Shown: positions 17,226 to 25,335, counted from the first letter of the stretch. The stretch is DNA of 64,000 nt from Corynebacterium halotolerans (GCF_001056295.1 NZ_JVMD01000018.1:52055-116054); one strand, 5' to 3'. A program made the numbers and translations. The notes: generated by a model not told the origin, from the letters alone.

Positions 17226-18014
17226 ATGCGTATTGCTCGAATCGCCCACCCCGAGGGCATGTGCTTCGCGCTCGTCGAGGGCGAAGATGACGGTGTCCAG
17301 CTGCACGAAATCGAAGGCCACCCGTTCGGCGAGGTGACCAAGACCGGCCGCTCGTGGCCGCTCGCCGACGTGCGCCTGCTCGCGCCGATGCTGCCGTCGA
17401 AGGTGGTCGCCATCGGCCGCAACTACGCGGACCACGTCAAGGAGGTCTTCAAGACCTCCGGCGAGTCGCTGCCGCCGACGATGTTCCTCAAGCCGCCGAC
17501 GGCCGTCATCGGCCCCGAGGCCCCCATCCGCATCCCGGATTTCGCCACGAAGGTGGAGTTCGAGGGCGAGCTGGCCATCGTGATCGGCAAGCCGTGCAAG
17601 AACGTCAAGGCCGCCGACGCCGAGTCGGTCATCTTCGGCTACACCATCGTCAACGACGTTTCGTCGCGCGACCTGCAGTTCGCCGACGGCCAGTGGGCGC
17701 GCGCGAAGGGCATCGACACCTTCTGCCCGCTGGGCCCGTGGATCCAGACCGAGCTGGACTACGAGGACCTGCCGATCAAGGCGCACCTGACGCAGAACGG
17801 CACCACCGAGACCAAGCAGGACTCGAACTCCAACCAGATGATCATGTCGATCCCGGAGATCATCGAGTTCCTCACCGCGTCGATCACCCTGCTGCCGGGC
17901 GACGTCATCTGCACCGGCTCCCCGGCCGGCACCGCCGCGATGTTCCCGGGCGACCGCATCGAGATCGAGATCCCGGGCATCGGCCGCCTGGCCAACCCGG
18001 TCGAGCGCGCGTAG
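17226..18014 (+). CDS. Fumarylacetoacetate hydrolase-family enzyme
   Basis: A 262-residue FAH-fold enzyme with the expected metal-binding blocks (VEFEGELAIVIG, NDVSSRDLQ, LLPGDVICTGSPAG). The family includes acylpyruvate hydrolases and oxaloacetate decarboxylases; the syntenic C. glutamicum protein Cg1458 is reported as an oxaloacetate decarboxylase, so that is the leading guess. A TAACCT box lies 7 bp before the ATG at 17226, so the gene is probably leaderless and starts there; longer forms would overlap the exonuclease gene. A strong two-sided hairpin follows the stop. Confidence 0.87.
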   Translation: MRIARIAHPEGMCFALVEGEDDGVQLHEIEGHPFGEVTKTGRSWPLADVRLLAPMLPSKVVAIGRNYADHVKEVFKTSGESLPPTMFLKPPTAVIGPEAPIRIPDFATKVEFEGELAIVIGKPCKNVKAADAESVIFGYTIVNDVSSRDLQFADGQWARAKGIDTFCPLGPWIQTELDYEDLPIKAHLTQNGTTETKQDSNSNQMIMSIPEIIEFLTASITLLPGDVICTGSPAGTAAMFPGDRIEIEIPGIGRLANPVERA

Positions 18015-18031
18015 CTTCCCGCTTCACGACG

Positions 18032-18068
18032 AACCCCTCCCGGACCTTCGGGGTCGGGGAGGGGTTTT
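18032..18068. terminator. Two-way rho-independent terminator
   Basis: Stem AACCCCTCCC (18032-18041) pairs with GGGAGGGGTT (18057-18066), followed by TTTT on the forward strand. It sits between the FAH gene and the convergent isochorismate synthase gene (stop at 18075) and can serve both. Confidence 0.8.
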
Positions 18069-18074
18069 CGCGCG

Positions 18075-19232
18075 TCAGAGCCCGAAGGCGCGCAGGACGG
18101 TGCGCAGCTTCGCCGTGGTCTCGGCGAGTTCTTCCTCGGGGTTGGAATCGGCGACGATGCCGCCGCCGGCCCACAGGCGGGCGTCGGTGCCGGCGGAGTC
18201 GATTTCGGCGCAGCGGATGGACACGACGAATTCGCCGTCGCCGTCGGAGTCGCACCAGCCGACGCAGCCGGCGTAGAAGCCGCGGTCGGATTCGACGGCC
18301 TCGATGACGCTCATGGCCGACTCGGTGGGGGTGCCGCAGATCGCCGGGGTGGGGTGGACCAGCAGCGCCAGGTCGAGCGCGGAGATGACGGGGTCCTTCA
18401 GCTCGCCGCGGATGAAGGTGCCCAGGTGCCACATCTCGGAGGTGCTCAGCAGCTGCGGTTCGAGGGGGACGTCGAGGTGCGAGCACAGCGGGTCGAGGTT
18501 GTCGGCGATGTCGTCGACGACGAACTCGTGTTCCTCGTTGTTCTTGCGCGAGGCCGTGAGTTTCGCGGCGGCGGCCTCGTCGGCGGCGCGATCGCGGGAG
18601 CGGGGCGCGGAGCCGGCCAGGGGGAAGGCCTCGACGATGCGCCCGCGGCGGCGGACCAGCATCTCGGGGGAGGAGCCCACCAGCATCCGGCCGGTGAAGC
18701 GCCCGCCGGCGGGGCCCAGGTCGACGACGAAGCCGTCGCGGTTGGGCGATTGGTCGATGAGCCGGGCGGACAGCTGCAACGGGTCGATGGCCGGGTCGAT
18801 GGCCAGGTCGATGGCGCGGGCGAGGACGATCTTCTCCAGCCCGGAAACCTTGATGGTGCGGATGGCGGCGTCGATGCGCTCGAGGTGTTCCTCGGGCGCG
18901 GGGTCGTGGCCCAGGATCCGCGCCTTCATCTGCGGCGCGTTCCACCGGTAGTGGGCGGGCGGCTCCAGCGGTTGTTCGGAGCGGATGATGTCGCGCGGGA
19001 CGGTCAGCGCGGCGGGATGTTCCGGATTGAACGGGATGGCGCCGACGACCATCTGGTGCTCGCCGCGGCGCAGCCGCTCGGCGGCCAGCCACGGGTCGGT
19101 GTAGGTGGCCAGCGCCCCCTGGGTGCGCACGGAGCCGTGGCTGCGGGAGAGCAGGAAATCGGGGGCCGTGGCGGGGCGGCCGTTGAAGGGGCCTCGTCGG
19201 CCGCGGACGCATTCGTCGCCTTCCGAGGTCAT
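18075..19232 (-). CDS. Isochorismate synthase, second copy (probably menaquinone pathway)
   Basis: A 385-residue chorismate-utilising isochorismate synthase, paralogous to the copy at 9679-10794. The same blocks appear: VGAIPF, KIVLARAI, LVGSSPEML, FPLAGSAPR, LLVHPTPAICG. It has no iron box that I can see and sits in a conserved corynebacterial neighbourhood next to gltX, not in the siderophore cluster. The likely role is feeding menaquinone synthesis (MenF-like), with the other copy serving the siderophore. That division of labour is inference from context. Confidence 0.83.
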   Translation of the reverse strand: MTSEGDECVRGRRGPFNGRPATAPDFLLSRSHGSVRTQGALATYTDPWLAAERLRRGEHQMVVGAIPFNPEHPAALTVPRDIIRSEQPLEPPAHYRWNAPQMKARILGHDPAPEEHLERIDAAIRTIKVSGLEKIVLARAIDLAIDPAIDPLQLSARLIDQSPNRDGFVVDLGPAGGRFTGRMLVGSSPEMLVRRRGRIVEAFPLAGSAPRSRDRAADEAAAAKLTASRKNNEEHEFVVDDIADNLDPLCSHLDVPLEPQLLSTSEMWHLGTFIRGELKDPVISALDLALLVHPTPAICGTPTESAMSVIEAVESDRGFYAGCVGWCDSDGDGEFVVSIRCAEIDSAGTDARLWAGGGIVADSNPEEELAETTAKLRTVLRAFGL

Positions 19233-19409
19233 CGGACCCGTTCACCGCCTTCCCGCACTTGACCTTGCGGGATGCCGGAAATGGGCTCGTGAGTGCCGTG
19301 CACTGCCCCGGCCGATCCGGCATCCCGGGCGTATCCAGATGATACCCAGCCGATGTCCGAGAACCGATTCGCCCCGGAAACCTCCACGTCAGCGGCATTC
19401 ATGGCCGGC

Positions 19410-20198
19410 TCATCCCCTTCCGGCGAACGGCATTCCCGCGGCGGTGACCGTCAGCTGGTCGACGACCGCGGTCGGGGGCAGCGATGCGGCGTAGACGAAC
19501 GCGCGGGCGGCTTCCGCGGCGGGGAACGTCGGCTCGGCAATGCGGGAGCCGTCGGCCTGCAGCGCCCCCGTCGACGCGCCGAATCCGGCGAGCAGCCCCG
19601 TGGCGGCGTTGCCGATGTCGATGCGCGTGGCGGTGATCCCGTGGTGCCTGCCGTCGAGGGAGGTCACGGCGGCCAGCCCCGCCAGGCCCGCCTTCGATGC
19701 GGCGTAGGGGGCCGAGTGGGGGCGCGGGGTCTGCGCGGCGATGGAGCCGTTGAAGATGATCCGCCCGCCGGCCGGCTCCTGCGCCGCCATGGCGCGGAAC
19801 GCGGCGCGCGCCGTGAGGAACGCGCCCGTCAGGTTGACGGCGACGGTGTCGCGGAAACCGTCGGCGCCGACGTCGCCCAGCGGGGCCGTCGGGCCGGGCA
19901 CCCCGGCGTTGACCACGGCGAGGTCCAGCCTGCCGAAGTCGGCGTCGATGCCCTCGAACAGCTCCTCGACGTCGCCCTCGTCGGTGACGTCGCAGCGCGC
20001 CCAGCTGAGGCGTTCCGGGGCGGCCGCGCACACCCCGGCGAGAGGTTCCGGCGTGCGGCCGCAGATGCGCACCGTCCATCCGTCGGCGGCGAGCGCGCGG
20101 GCCACTTCGGCGCCGATGCCGGCCCCGCCACCGGTCACCAGGGCGAAGCGGGGGAGCCCGTCGTCGCCGCCATCCGTGACTGCCTTGGCCTGGTTCAT
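19410..20198 (-). CDS. Short-chain dehydrogenase/reductase
   Basis: A 262-residue classical SDR. The cofactor motif TGGGAGIGAE is near the N terminus, followed by NAG (VVNAGVPG) and the catalytic Ser (NGSIAAQ) and YAASK tetrad. The start at 20198 (MNQAKAV) is chosen because a CACAAT box lies 7 bp upstream on this strand, indicating leaderless transcription; a 13-residue longer form runs into the divergent promoter. Its position next to an isochorismate synthase raises the thought of a 2,3-dihydro-DHB dehydrogenase (EntA), but an isochorismatase is missing and the motifs are generic. The substrate is unknown. Confidence 0.8.
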   Translation of the reverse strand: MNQAKAVTDGGDDGLPRFALVTGGGAGIGAEVARALAADGWTVRICGRTPEPLAGVCAAAPERLSWARCDVTDEGDVEELFEGIDADFGRLDLAVVNAGVPGPTAPLGDVGADGFRDTVAVNLTGAFLTARAAFRAMAAQEPAGGRIIFNGSIAAQTPRPHSAPYAASKAGLAGLAAVTSLDGRHHGITATRIDIGNAATGLLAGFGASTGALQADGSRIAEPTFPAAEAARAFVYAASLPPTAVVDQLTVTAAGMPFAGRG

Positions 20199-20235
20199 GA
20201 CTCGAATTGTGGCATGCGCCACTACTCTGGCCCCC

Positions 20236-20994
20236 ATGACCCCCGCCGATCACGTGGCCCGGACCGATCATGTGGCCAATTGCTCCATTCTCTTTCCCGG
20301 CCGCACTCCCGCCGAAGCCGCCCGCGCCGCCGCGGATGCCGGATACCGCGACGTCGAGTTCTGGTGGCCCTTCCCGGTGGAGGAGCCGTCGCAAAGCGCC
20401 GTCGACGGGTTCGCCGAGGCGCTGCGCTCCGCGGGCGTGCGCCTCATCGCGGTCAATCTGTGGGGCGGCGACATGGCGGCCGGCGAGCGCGGGGTCCTGC
20501 ACGAAAGGATGCTTGCCGACGGCCACCTGGAGGCCATCCGGCGCCTGCGCGAGCTGACGGGCGTGTCCATGGGCAATCTGCTCCCCGGCGCGGGCGGGCC
20601 CGGGGTGACGGAGGCGCAGCGGCGCCATCTGCGTGAGACGGTCGCCGCGCTGCCGGGCTTCACCCCGCTCATCGAGCCGCTGTCCGGCAACCCGGACCTG
20701 CCGGTGCGCGACCCGTGGACGGCGGTGGAGCTGTGCCGCGAGACCGGGGCGGGACTGCTGCTGGACTTCTTCCATCTGGCGGAACTCGGCGTCGACGTCG
20801 GGGCGTGGCTCGACGACGTCGCGGCGGGGGAGCAGCCGCTGCCGCACCACGTGCAGATCGCGGATTCCCCCGGCCGGGGCGCACCGGGCACCGGGGAGGC
20901 GCCCATCGGCGAGTGGCTCGGCCGGCTGCGCGAACTCGGCTACGCCGGCCGCGTCGCCGACGAATGGGTGGGGGAGCGGCGCCCCGGCGCATGA
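20236..20994 (+). CDS. Hydroxypyruvate isomerase-like TIM barrel (AP endonuclease 2 family)
   Basis: A 252-residue sugar-isomerase-like TIM barrel. The family landmarks are the early DVEFWWPF, the central LIEPLSG (glutamate ligand), LLLDFFHLAE (Asp/His region) and the late HVQIADSPGRGAPGTGE. Members isomerise hydroxypyruvate/tartronate semialdehyde or related small sugars, using a divalent metal. TACTCT lies 7 bp before the ATG, so translation is probably leaderless from 20236. It is divergent from the SDR gene with a 37-bp shared promoter region, which suggests a common control or pathway. Confidence 0.8.
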   Translation: MTPADHVARTDHVANCSILFPGRTPAEAARAAADAGYRDVEFWWPFPVEEPSQSAVDGFAEALRSAGVRLIAVNLWGGDMAAGERGVLHERMLADGHLEAIRRLRELTGVSMGNLLPGAGGPGVTEAQRRHLRETVAALPGFTPLIEPLSGNPDLPVRDPWTAVELCRETGAGLLLDFFHLAELGVDVGAWLDDVAAGEQPLPHHVQIADSPGRGAPGTGEAPIGEWLGRLRELGYAGRVADEWVGERRPGA

Positions 20995-21080
20995 GTCCCG
21001 CGCATGCCCGGTGGGGCATGTGTCCGAAGACACTCGCCGCGCCGATGACCGACGTGTTCCGCGCCAATAGAATCGGCGGC

Positions 21081-21281
21081 ATGAAAACCAACGAAAGCAA
21101 CGCCGACCGCATCATCCGCTTCGTCATCGCCATCATCGCCGCCGTCGTGGCCTGGAAGACCGCCGGCGCCATCTCCGTCATCGCCTGGATCGTCGCGGCC
21201 ATCATGGCCCTGACCGCCATCGTCGGGTTCTGCCCGCTCTACCGCGTGTTCGGGATCTCCACCTGCAAGGTGCGCCAATAG
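21081..21281 (+). CDS. Small DUF2892-type membrane protein
   Basis: A 66-residue protein with two predicted membrane helices (about residues 12-28 and 30-48) and a C-terminal FCPLYRVFGIST segment with two cysteines (FCP, STCK), matching the DUF2892 family, which also forms the membrane tail of some rhodanese proteins. TAGAAT lies 7 bp before the ATG, pointing to leaderless transcription. The role is unknown; a link to sulfur or thiol chemistry is suggested only by family fusions. Confidence 0.75.
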   Translation: MKTNESNADRIIRFVIAIIAAVVAWKTAGAISVIAWIVAAIMALTAIVGFCPLYRVFGISTCKVRQ

Positions 21282-21326
21282 CCCGCCCCGGCGCCGGTTG
21301 GCGGTGAGACCGCAGGCCGGGGCGGG
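21282..21326. terminator. GC-rich inverted repeat between the DUF2892 gene and gltX
   Basis: CCCGCCCCGGC (21282-21292) pairs perfectly with GCCGGGGCGGG (21316-21326), with a 23-nt loop. It begins directly after the DUF2892 stop and ends one base before the gltX -10 element (TATCGT, 21327-21332). There is no T tract, so it may terminate or simply insulate the gltX promoter. Confidence 0.45.
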
Positions 21327-21340
21327 TATCGTCGTCAAGC

Positions 21341-22834
21341 ATGTCTGATGTTCGCGTCCGCTTCTGCCCCTCACCGACCGGCACACCCCACGTCGGTCTG
21401 ATCCGCACCGCCCTGTTCAACTGGGCCTACGCCCGCCACACCGGCGGCAAGCTCGTGTTCCGCATCGAGGACACCGATGCCGCGCGCGACTCCGAAGAGT
21501 CCTACCAGGCCATCATCGACGCCCTGACGTGGCTCGGCCTCGACTGGGACGAGGGCATCGACGTCGGCGGGCCCCACGGCCCGTACCGGCAGTCGCGGCG
21601 CAAGGACATCTACGCGGACGTCCTGGCCAAGCTCATCGAGTCCGGCGAGGCCTACGAGTCCTTCTCCACCCCGGAGGAGACCGAGGCCCGCCACCGCGCC
21701 GCCGGCCGCGACCCGAAGCTCGGCTACGACAACCACGACCGCACCCTCACCGACGAGGAGAAGGACGCGTTCCGCGCGGAGGGCCGCAAGCCCGTCATCC
21801 GCCTGCGCATGCCCGACGAGGACATCGCCTTCGACGACCTCGTCCGCGGCCGCGTCGAGTTCAAGGCCGGCGCCGTCTCCGACTTCGTCATCGCCCGCTC
21901 CACCGGCGAGCCGCTGTACACCCTGGTCAACCCGGTCGACGATGCGCTGATGGAGATCACCCACGTCCTGCGCGGCGAGGACCTGCTGCCGTCGACGCCG
22001 CGCCAGATCGCCCTGTACCGCGCCCTGGAGCGCATCGGCATCGGCTCCGGCGCCCCGAAGTTCGGGCACCTGCCGTTCGTCATGGGCGAGGGCAACAAGA
22101 AGCTGTCCAAGCGCGACCCCGAGTCGGACCTGTTCATCCACCGCGACAACGGCTTCCTGCCCGAGGGCCTGCTCAACTACCTGGCTCTGCTGGGCTGGTC
22201 GATCTCGGCGGACAACGAGGTCTTCACCATGGACGAGATGGTGGCCGCGTTCGACGTCGCCGACGTCAACTCCAACCCCGCCCGCTTCGACCAGAAGAAG
22301 GCCGACGCGATCAACGCCGAGCACATCCGCCGCCTCGAGCCGGAGGACTTCGCGGCCCGCCTGCGCACCTACCTGGCCGAGACCCGCGACTGGCCCGTCG
22401 ACTTCTCCGCGAAGGACTTCGCGTTCCTCGCCGATCTGGTGCAGACCCGCATCAAGACCCTGGGCGAGGCGTGGGACCTGGTGAAGTTCCTGGTGGTCTC
22501 CGACGACGAGTTCGAGCTCGACGAGCGCTCGGCCCGCCGCAACCTCAAGGAGGACGCCGTGGCGGCGCTCGACGCCGCCATCGCGGCGGTGGAGGGGCTT
22601 GACGACGGCGAGTTCACCACGCCCGCCATCGAGGCCGCCCTGCAGAAGGCGCTCATCGAAGACCTGGAGCTCAAGCCCCGCAAGGCCTTCGGCCCGATCC
22701 GCGTCGCCGTGACCGGCGCCCAGGTGTCGCCGCCGCTGTTCGAGTCCATGGAGCTGCTCGGCCGCGAGAAGTCGCTCGCCCGCCTCAAGGCCGCCCGCGA
22801 GGTCACCCCCTGGCAGGCCGACGCGACACAATAA
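21341..22834 (+). CDS. gltX: Glutamyl-tRNA synthetase
   Basis: A 497-residue class I aminoacyl-tRNA synthetase, the usual length. The HIGH-type motif is [10 protein letters not shown] at the N terminus and the KMSKS-type motif is KLSKRDPE. It charges tRNA-Glu; in actinobacteria it usually also charges tRNA-Gln for the amidotransferase route. A -10-like TATCGT lies 8 bp before the ATG, so it is probably leaderless. The genes for tRNA-Gln and two tRNA-Glu follow directly, the classic actinobacterial grouping. Confidence 0.97.
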   Translation: MSDVRVRFCPSPTGTPHVGLIRTALFNWAYARHTGGKLVFRIEDTDAARDSEESYQAIIDALTWLGLDWDEGIDVGGPHGPYRQSRRKDIYADVLAKLIESGEAYESFSTPEETEARHRAAGRDPKLGYDNHDRTLTDEEKDAFRAEGRKPVIRLRMPDEDIAFDDLVRGRVEFKAGAVSDFVIARSTGEPLYTLVNPVDDALMEITHVLRGEDLLPSTPRQIALYRALERIGIGSGAPKFGHLPFVMGEGNKKLSKRDPESDLFIHRDNGFLPEGLLNYLALLGWSISADNEVFTMDEMVAAFDVADVNSNPARFDQKKADAINAEHIRRLEPEDFAARLRTYLAETRDWPVDFSAKDFAFLADLVQTRIKTLGEAWDLVKFLVVSDDEFELDERSARRNLKEDAVAALDAAIAAVEGLDDGEFTTPAIEAALQKALIEDLELKPRKAFGPIRVAVTGAQVSPPLFESMELLGREKSLARLKAAREVTPWQADATQ

Positions 22835-22852
22835 TCGCCCTGACCTGGGGAT

Positions 22853-22882
22853 TTGTGTGCTTCCGGGAACTCTGGCTATATT
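22853..22882 (+). promoter_or_regulatory. Promoter of the tRNA-Gln/tRNA-Glu unit
   Basis: TTGTGT (22853-22858), an 18-bp spacer and TATATT (22877-22882) give a good sigma70-type promoter about 45 bp before the tRNA-Gln gene. Confidence 0.6.
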
Positions 22883-22933
22883 AGTCCTCGTTGCAACGGC
22901 AGCCGGTCGCAAGGCCGGGAGCCGGAAGCGCAA

Positions 22934-23005
22934 TGGCCTATGGTGTAATTGGCAACACTACGGTTTCTGGTACCGTCATTCTAGGTTCGAGTCCTGGTAG
23001 GCCAG
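22934..23005 (+). tRNA. tRNA-Gln (anticodon CTG)
   Basis: A 72-base cloverleaf. The acceptor stem TGGCCTA pairs with TAGGCCA, the anticodon arm is ACGGT-TTCTGGT-ACCGT with anticodon CTG, and the T arm contains GGTTCGAGTCC. The CCA end is not encoded. It reads CAG codons. Confidence 0.95.
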
Positions 23006-23048
23006 CTGAATTCCAGATCATCTGCAACGGTGGTCGCAGGAGTTCTGC

Positions 23049-23121
23049 GCCCCGTTCGTCTAGCGGCCTAGGACACCGCCCTCTCACGGCGGCGGCACGG
23101 GTTCAAATCCCGTACGGGGTA
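23049..23121 (+). tRNA. tRNA-Glu (anticodon CTC), copy 1
   Basis: A 73-base cloverleaf. The acceptor GCCCCGT pairs with ACGGGGT, the anticodon loop CTCTCAC gives anticodon CTC, and the T arm contains GGTTCAAATCC. The CCA end is not encoded. It lies 43 bp behind tRNA-Gln and is followed at once by a terminator. Confidence 0.95.
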
Positions 23122-23127
23122 CGACGA

Positions 23128-23165
23128 AGAAGACCTCCACCTTCACGGTGGGGGTCTTCTTTTTT
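23128..23165 (+). terminator. Rho-independent terminator after tRNA-Glu copy 1
   Basis: A 14-bp stem (AGAAGACCTCCACC / GGTGGGGGTCTTCT, one G-U pair) with a short loop is followed by a run of T. It ends the tRNA-Gln/tRNA-Glu transcript. Confidence 0.85.
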
Positions 23166-23308
23166 CGTTGGGGATCCCGGCGGGTGTGCTCATTCGGAAG
23201 CCGGGCGGCGGCGGGCCTTCACTCCCACGTATGGTCCTCGCCGGGACTTGTTGCGGTGATTCGCCGCGGTGGCTGCAGAGGGGCCGAAAAATGCCCGTCA
23301 CCAGGCGA

Positions 23309-23338
23309 TTAGGAGTGTGCGAAGGGTGTTGCTAATCT
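23309..23338 (+). promoter_or_regulatory. Probable promoter of tRNA-Glu copy 2
   Basis: TTAGGA (23309-23314), an 18-bp spacer and TAATCT (23333-23338) lie about 57 bp before the second tRNA-Glu. Since a terminator ends the first tRNA unit, a separate promoter is expected here. The -35 match is weak. Nothing else was seen in 23166-23394. Confidence 0.4.
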
Positions 23339-23394
23339 TCTTCAAGTCAGCGAAGAGCGCTTCCGGAAACGGATCGCCCCATCGCCGTCCATGA

Positions 23395-23467
23395 GCCCCG
23401 TTCGTCTAGCGGCCCAGGACACCGCCCTCTCACGGCGGCGGCACGGGTTCAAATCCCGTACGGGGTA
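23395..23467 (+). tRNA. tRNA-Glu (anticodon CTC), copy 2
   Basis: This copy differs from copy 1 by a single base in the D arm (GGCCC against GGCCT after TAGC). It has the same CTC anticodon, acceptor and T arm, with no encoded CCA. It has its own terminator and probably its own promoter. Confidence 0.95.
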
Positions 23468-23474
23468 CAACGCA

Positions 23475-23512
23475 GAAGGCCTCCACCAGCCGGTGGAGGC
23501 CTTCTTCTTTTT
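23475..23512 (+). terminator. Rho-independent terminator after tRNA-Glu copy 2
   Basis: A perfect 13-bp stem, GAAGGCCTCCACC / GGTGGAGGCCTTC, with a 4-nt loop AGCC, is followed by a T-rich tail (23505-23512). Confidence 0.9.
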
Positions 23513-23668
23513 GCGCATCCGTCAGCCCCGCCCTGTCGTCATTGTCCCGGTGAGTTGCGAACGCCGGCCGCTGGGGTGACGGTGTCCGGGAAGTCGCGGC
23601 CCCAGGCGCACGGCACCCTCGGTCTAAACCGTCGGTCTACCCGGTCGGTGCACCGCCCCTTTGCCGTA

Positions 23669-23829
23669 AACCCACCCCGAATGCGCAGACCCACCCGCTG
23701 TAACGGGTGGGTCTGCCCATTAGGGGTGGGTTAGCAGGGGCTAGCCGGCGCGTTCCGGGAGGTTGCGCCGGCCGGGCCCGATTCGGGGTGGGTTAGCCGG
23801 CGCGTCCCGGCGGGTTGCGCCGGCCGGGC
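23669..23829. repeat. Nested hairpins and 35-bp direct repeat in gene-free stretch
   Basis: The stretch 23513-23899 holds no gene that I can support. Within it, an outer stem AACCCACCCC (23669-23678) / GGGGTGGGTT (23723-23732) encloses a 13-bp perfect inner stem (23685-23697 / 23704-23716) with a 6-nt loop. A 35-bp unit beginning AGCCGGCGCGT is repeated at 23743-23777 and 23795-23829 with 3 mismatches; each unit is itself a hairpin (GCCGGCGC / GCGCCGGC). GGGGTGGGTTAGC occurs before each unit. It may terminate nrdF transcription from the other side or be a small intergenic repeat family. Confidence 0.65.
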
Positions 23830-23899
23830 GGCTGAACCGCCGCAGAAGCCGATCGCAACGTCACGGGGCCCAACACTTAACCGTCATGGGACGCGACGC

Positions 23900-24889
23900 C
23901 TAGAAGGCCCAGTCGCCGTCGTCGGTCTCCTCGGCCCGGCCGATCACGTATGACGATCCCGAGCCCGAGAAGAAATCATGCGTTTCCGCCGAATCCGGCG
24001 CGAGGGCGGCGAGAATCTCCGGTTCCACCTTCGAGGCCTCGCCCTCGTACTGCGGGCGGTACCCGAGATTCATCAGGGCCTTGTCGGCGTTGTAATGGAC
24101 GAATGCCATGACTCCGTCGATCATCTCGAAGCCGTCGTAAAGCTCGGAAGAATAGGCCTTCTCCATGGCCAGCAGTTCTTTCACGAGGCCCAGGGTGAAA
24201 TCCTCCATTTCCGCGCGCCGCTCCGGATGGGCCTCCAGGCCGCGCTGGTACTTGTAGCCGGAGTAGTAGCCGTGGACGGCCTTGTCGCGCAGGATCAGGC
24301 GGATCATGTCGGCGGTGTTCATCATCACGCCCCTCGAGGAGAAGCGCAGCGGCAGGTAGAAGCCCGCGTACAGCAGCAGCGACGACAGCAGCGTCGCCGC
24401 CGCCTTCCGCTTGAGCGGGTCGGGCCCGCGGTAGTGGGCCATCACGGCCGTCGCGCGGACCTGGAGCAGGGGATTGGCGGTGGCCCATGCGTAGGCGTCG
24501 TCGATTTCGGCCGTCGAGCACATGGTGGAGAACACCGATGAGTAGCTCCGCGCGTGGACGGCCTGCATGAACGCGATGTTCGCGTAGACGGCCTGCTCGT
24601 GCTCCGTGCGGGCGTCGGGGATCTGGCTGACTTCGCCGACGGTCGCCTGCACCGTGTCCAGGAGGGTCAGCCCGGTGAAGACGCGGACGGTGAGGTCCCG
24701 CTCGCGCTGTTCCATCTGCCGCCATTTCGGGAGGTCGTTGGACAGCGGCACCTTTTCCGGCAGCCAGAAGTTGGCGGTCAGGCGCTGCCAGATCTCCAGG
24801 TCCTTGTCGTCCTGCAGCCGGTTCCAGTTGATCGGGTGCAGCGGGCGGGTGTCTCCCGGGCGCCATTCCGGCGGGGTGATGTCGTTCAT
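23900..24889 (-). CDS. nrdF: Ribonucleotide reductase R2 subunit, QSK variant (class Ie, metal-free type)
   Basis: A 329-residue NrdF-family R2 protein, normal in length. Of the six metal ligands of class Ib NrdF, only three remain: Asp78 (LLDTVQ), His112 and His206. The three glutamates are replaced: Gln109 in FMQAVH (normally E), Ser169 in LLSSLL (normally E) and Lys203 in RDKAVH (normally E). The radical-site tyrosine is kept as Tyr116 in HARSY. Gln-Ser-Lys is the signature of class Ie R2 proteins (Mesoplasma florum, Aerococcus urinae), which bind no metal and use a DOPA radical made from this tyrosine with the help of NrdI. Tyr116 and Lys203 are both offset by 10 from Tyr126 and Lys213 of the M. 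florum protein. The start overlaps the nrdI stop (ATGA). nrdE is not adjacent. Confidence 0.93.
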   Translation of the reverse strand: MNDITPPEWRPGDTRPLHPINWNRLQDDKDLEIWQRLTANFWLPEKVPLSNDLPKWRQMEQRERDLTVRVFTGLTLLDTVQATVGEVSQIPDARTEHEQAVYANIAFMQAVHARSYSSVFSTMCSTAEIDDAYAWATANPLLQVRATAVMAHYRGPDPLKRKAAATLLSSLLLYAGFYLPLRFSSRGVMMNTADMIRLILRDKAVHGYYSGYKYQRGLEAHPERRAEMEDFTLGLVKELLAMEKAYSSELYDGFEMIDGVMAFVHYNADKALMNLGYRPQYEGEASKVEPEILAALAPDSAETHDFFSGSGSSYVIGRAEETDDGDWAF

Positions 24890-25335
24890 GTGGTCGCGTG
24901 GTCCTTGGTGTGGTCGTTGGTCGGGTGGGTGCGGGCTGCGGTGGCCCAGAAGTCGGCGAGGCCCGCGCGGACGACGTCGACGTCGTGGTCGGTGCCCAGC
25001 AGCTCGAAGCGGAAGAGCTCCGGGACCCCGCATTTCGCGGAGATGATCGGGCCGGCGCAGCAGAACGCCTCGCCGAAGTTGGTGTTGCCGGAGGTGATGA
25101 CGCCGCGGATCAGCGCGCGATTGTCCGGGTCGTTGAGGAACCGGATCACCTGTTTCGGCACCGCGTGCCGCAGTGCGCCGCCCCCGTAGGTCGGGGTGAT
25201 CAGGACGTACGGGCGCGTGACGCGCAGTGGCGGGTCCTTGGGGCCGAGCGGTATGCGCACCGCGTCGAGCCCCACTTTCTCGACGAAGCGCCGCGTGTTC
25301 TCCGATGCGGATGAGAAGTAGACGATGAGTCCCAT
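24886..25335 (-). CDS. nrdI: NrdI flavodoxin-like RNR activator
   Basis: A 149-residue NrdI flavoprotein. The FMN phosphate loop is [11 protein letters not shown], followed by PTYGGG and the flavin-contacting [14 protein letters not shown]. NrdI supplies superoxide to activate class Ib R2 and is required for tyrosine hydroxylation in class Ie R2. It is directly upstream of and overlapping nrdF, so the two are surely co-expressed. The C terminus (about residues 130-149) is polar and variable. AAAGGGATGA forms the ribosome site. The usual partners nrdH and nrdE are absent here; the upstream gene is divergent. Confidence 0.93.
   Translation of the reverse strand: MGLIVYFSSASENTRRFVEKVGLDAVRIPLGPKDPPLRVTRPYVLITPTYGGGALRHAVPKQVIRFLNDPDNRALIRGVITSGNTNFGEAFCCAGPIISAKCGVPELFRFELLGTDHDVDVVRAGLADFWATAARTHPTNDHTKDHATT

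Noticed and set aside
19410-20198. 2,3-dihydro-2,3-dihydroxybenzoate dehydrogenase (EntA) for the SDR
   Set aside because: It neighbours an isochorismate synthase, but that copy is not the siderophore one, no isochorismatase is present and SDR motifs alone do not give the substrate.
23669-23829. CRISPR array
   Set aside because: Only two 35-bp units, each a long GC hairpin, with 17 bp between them; no further repeats and no cas genes.
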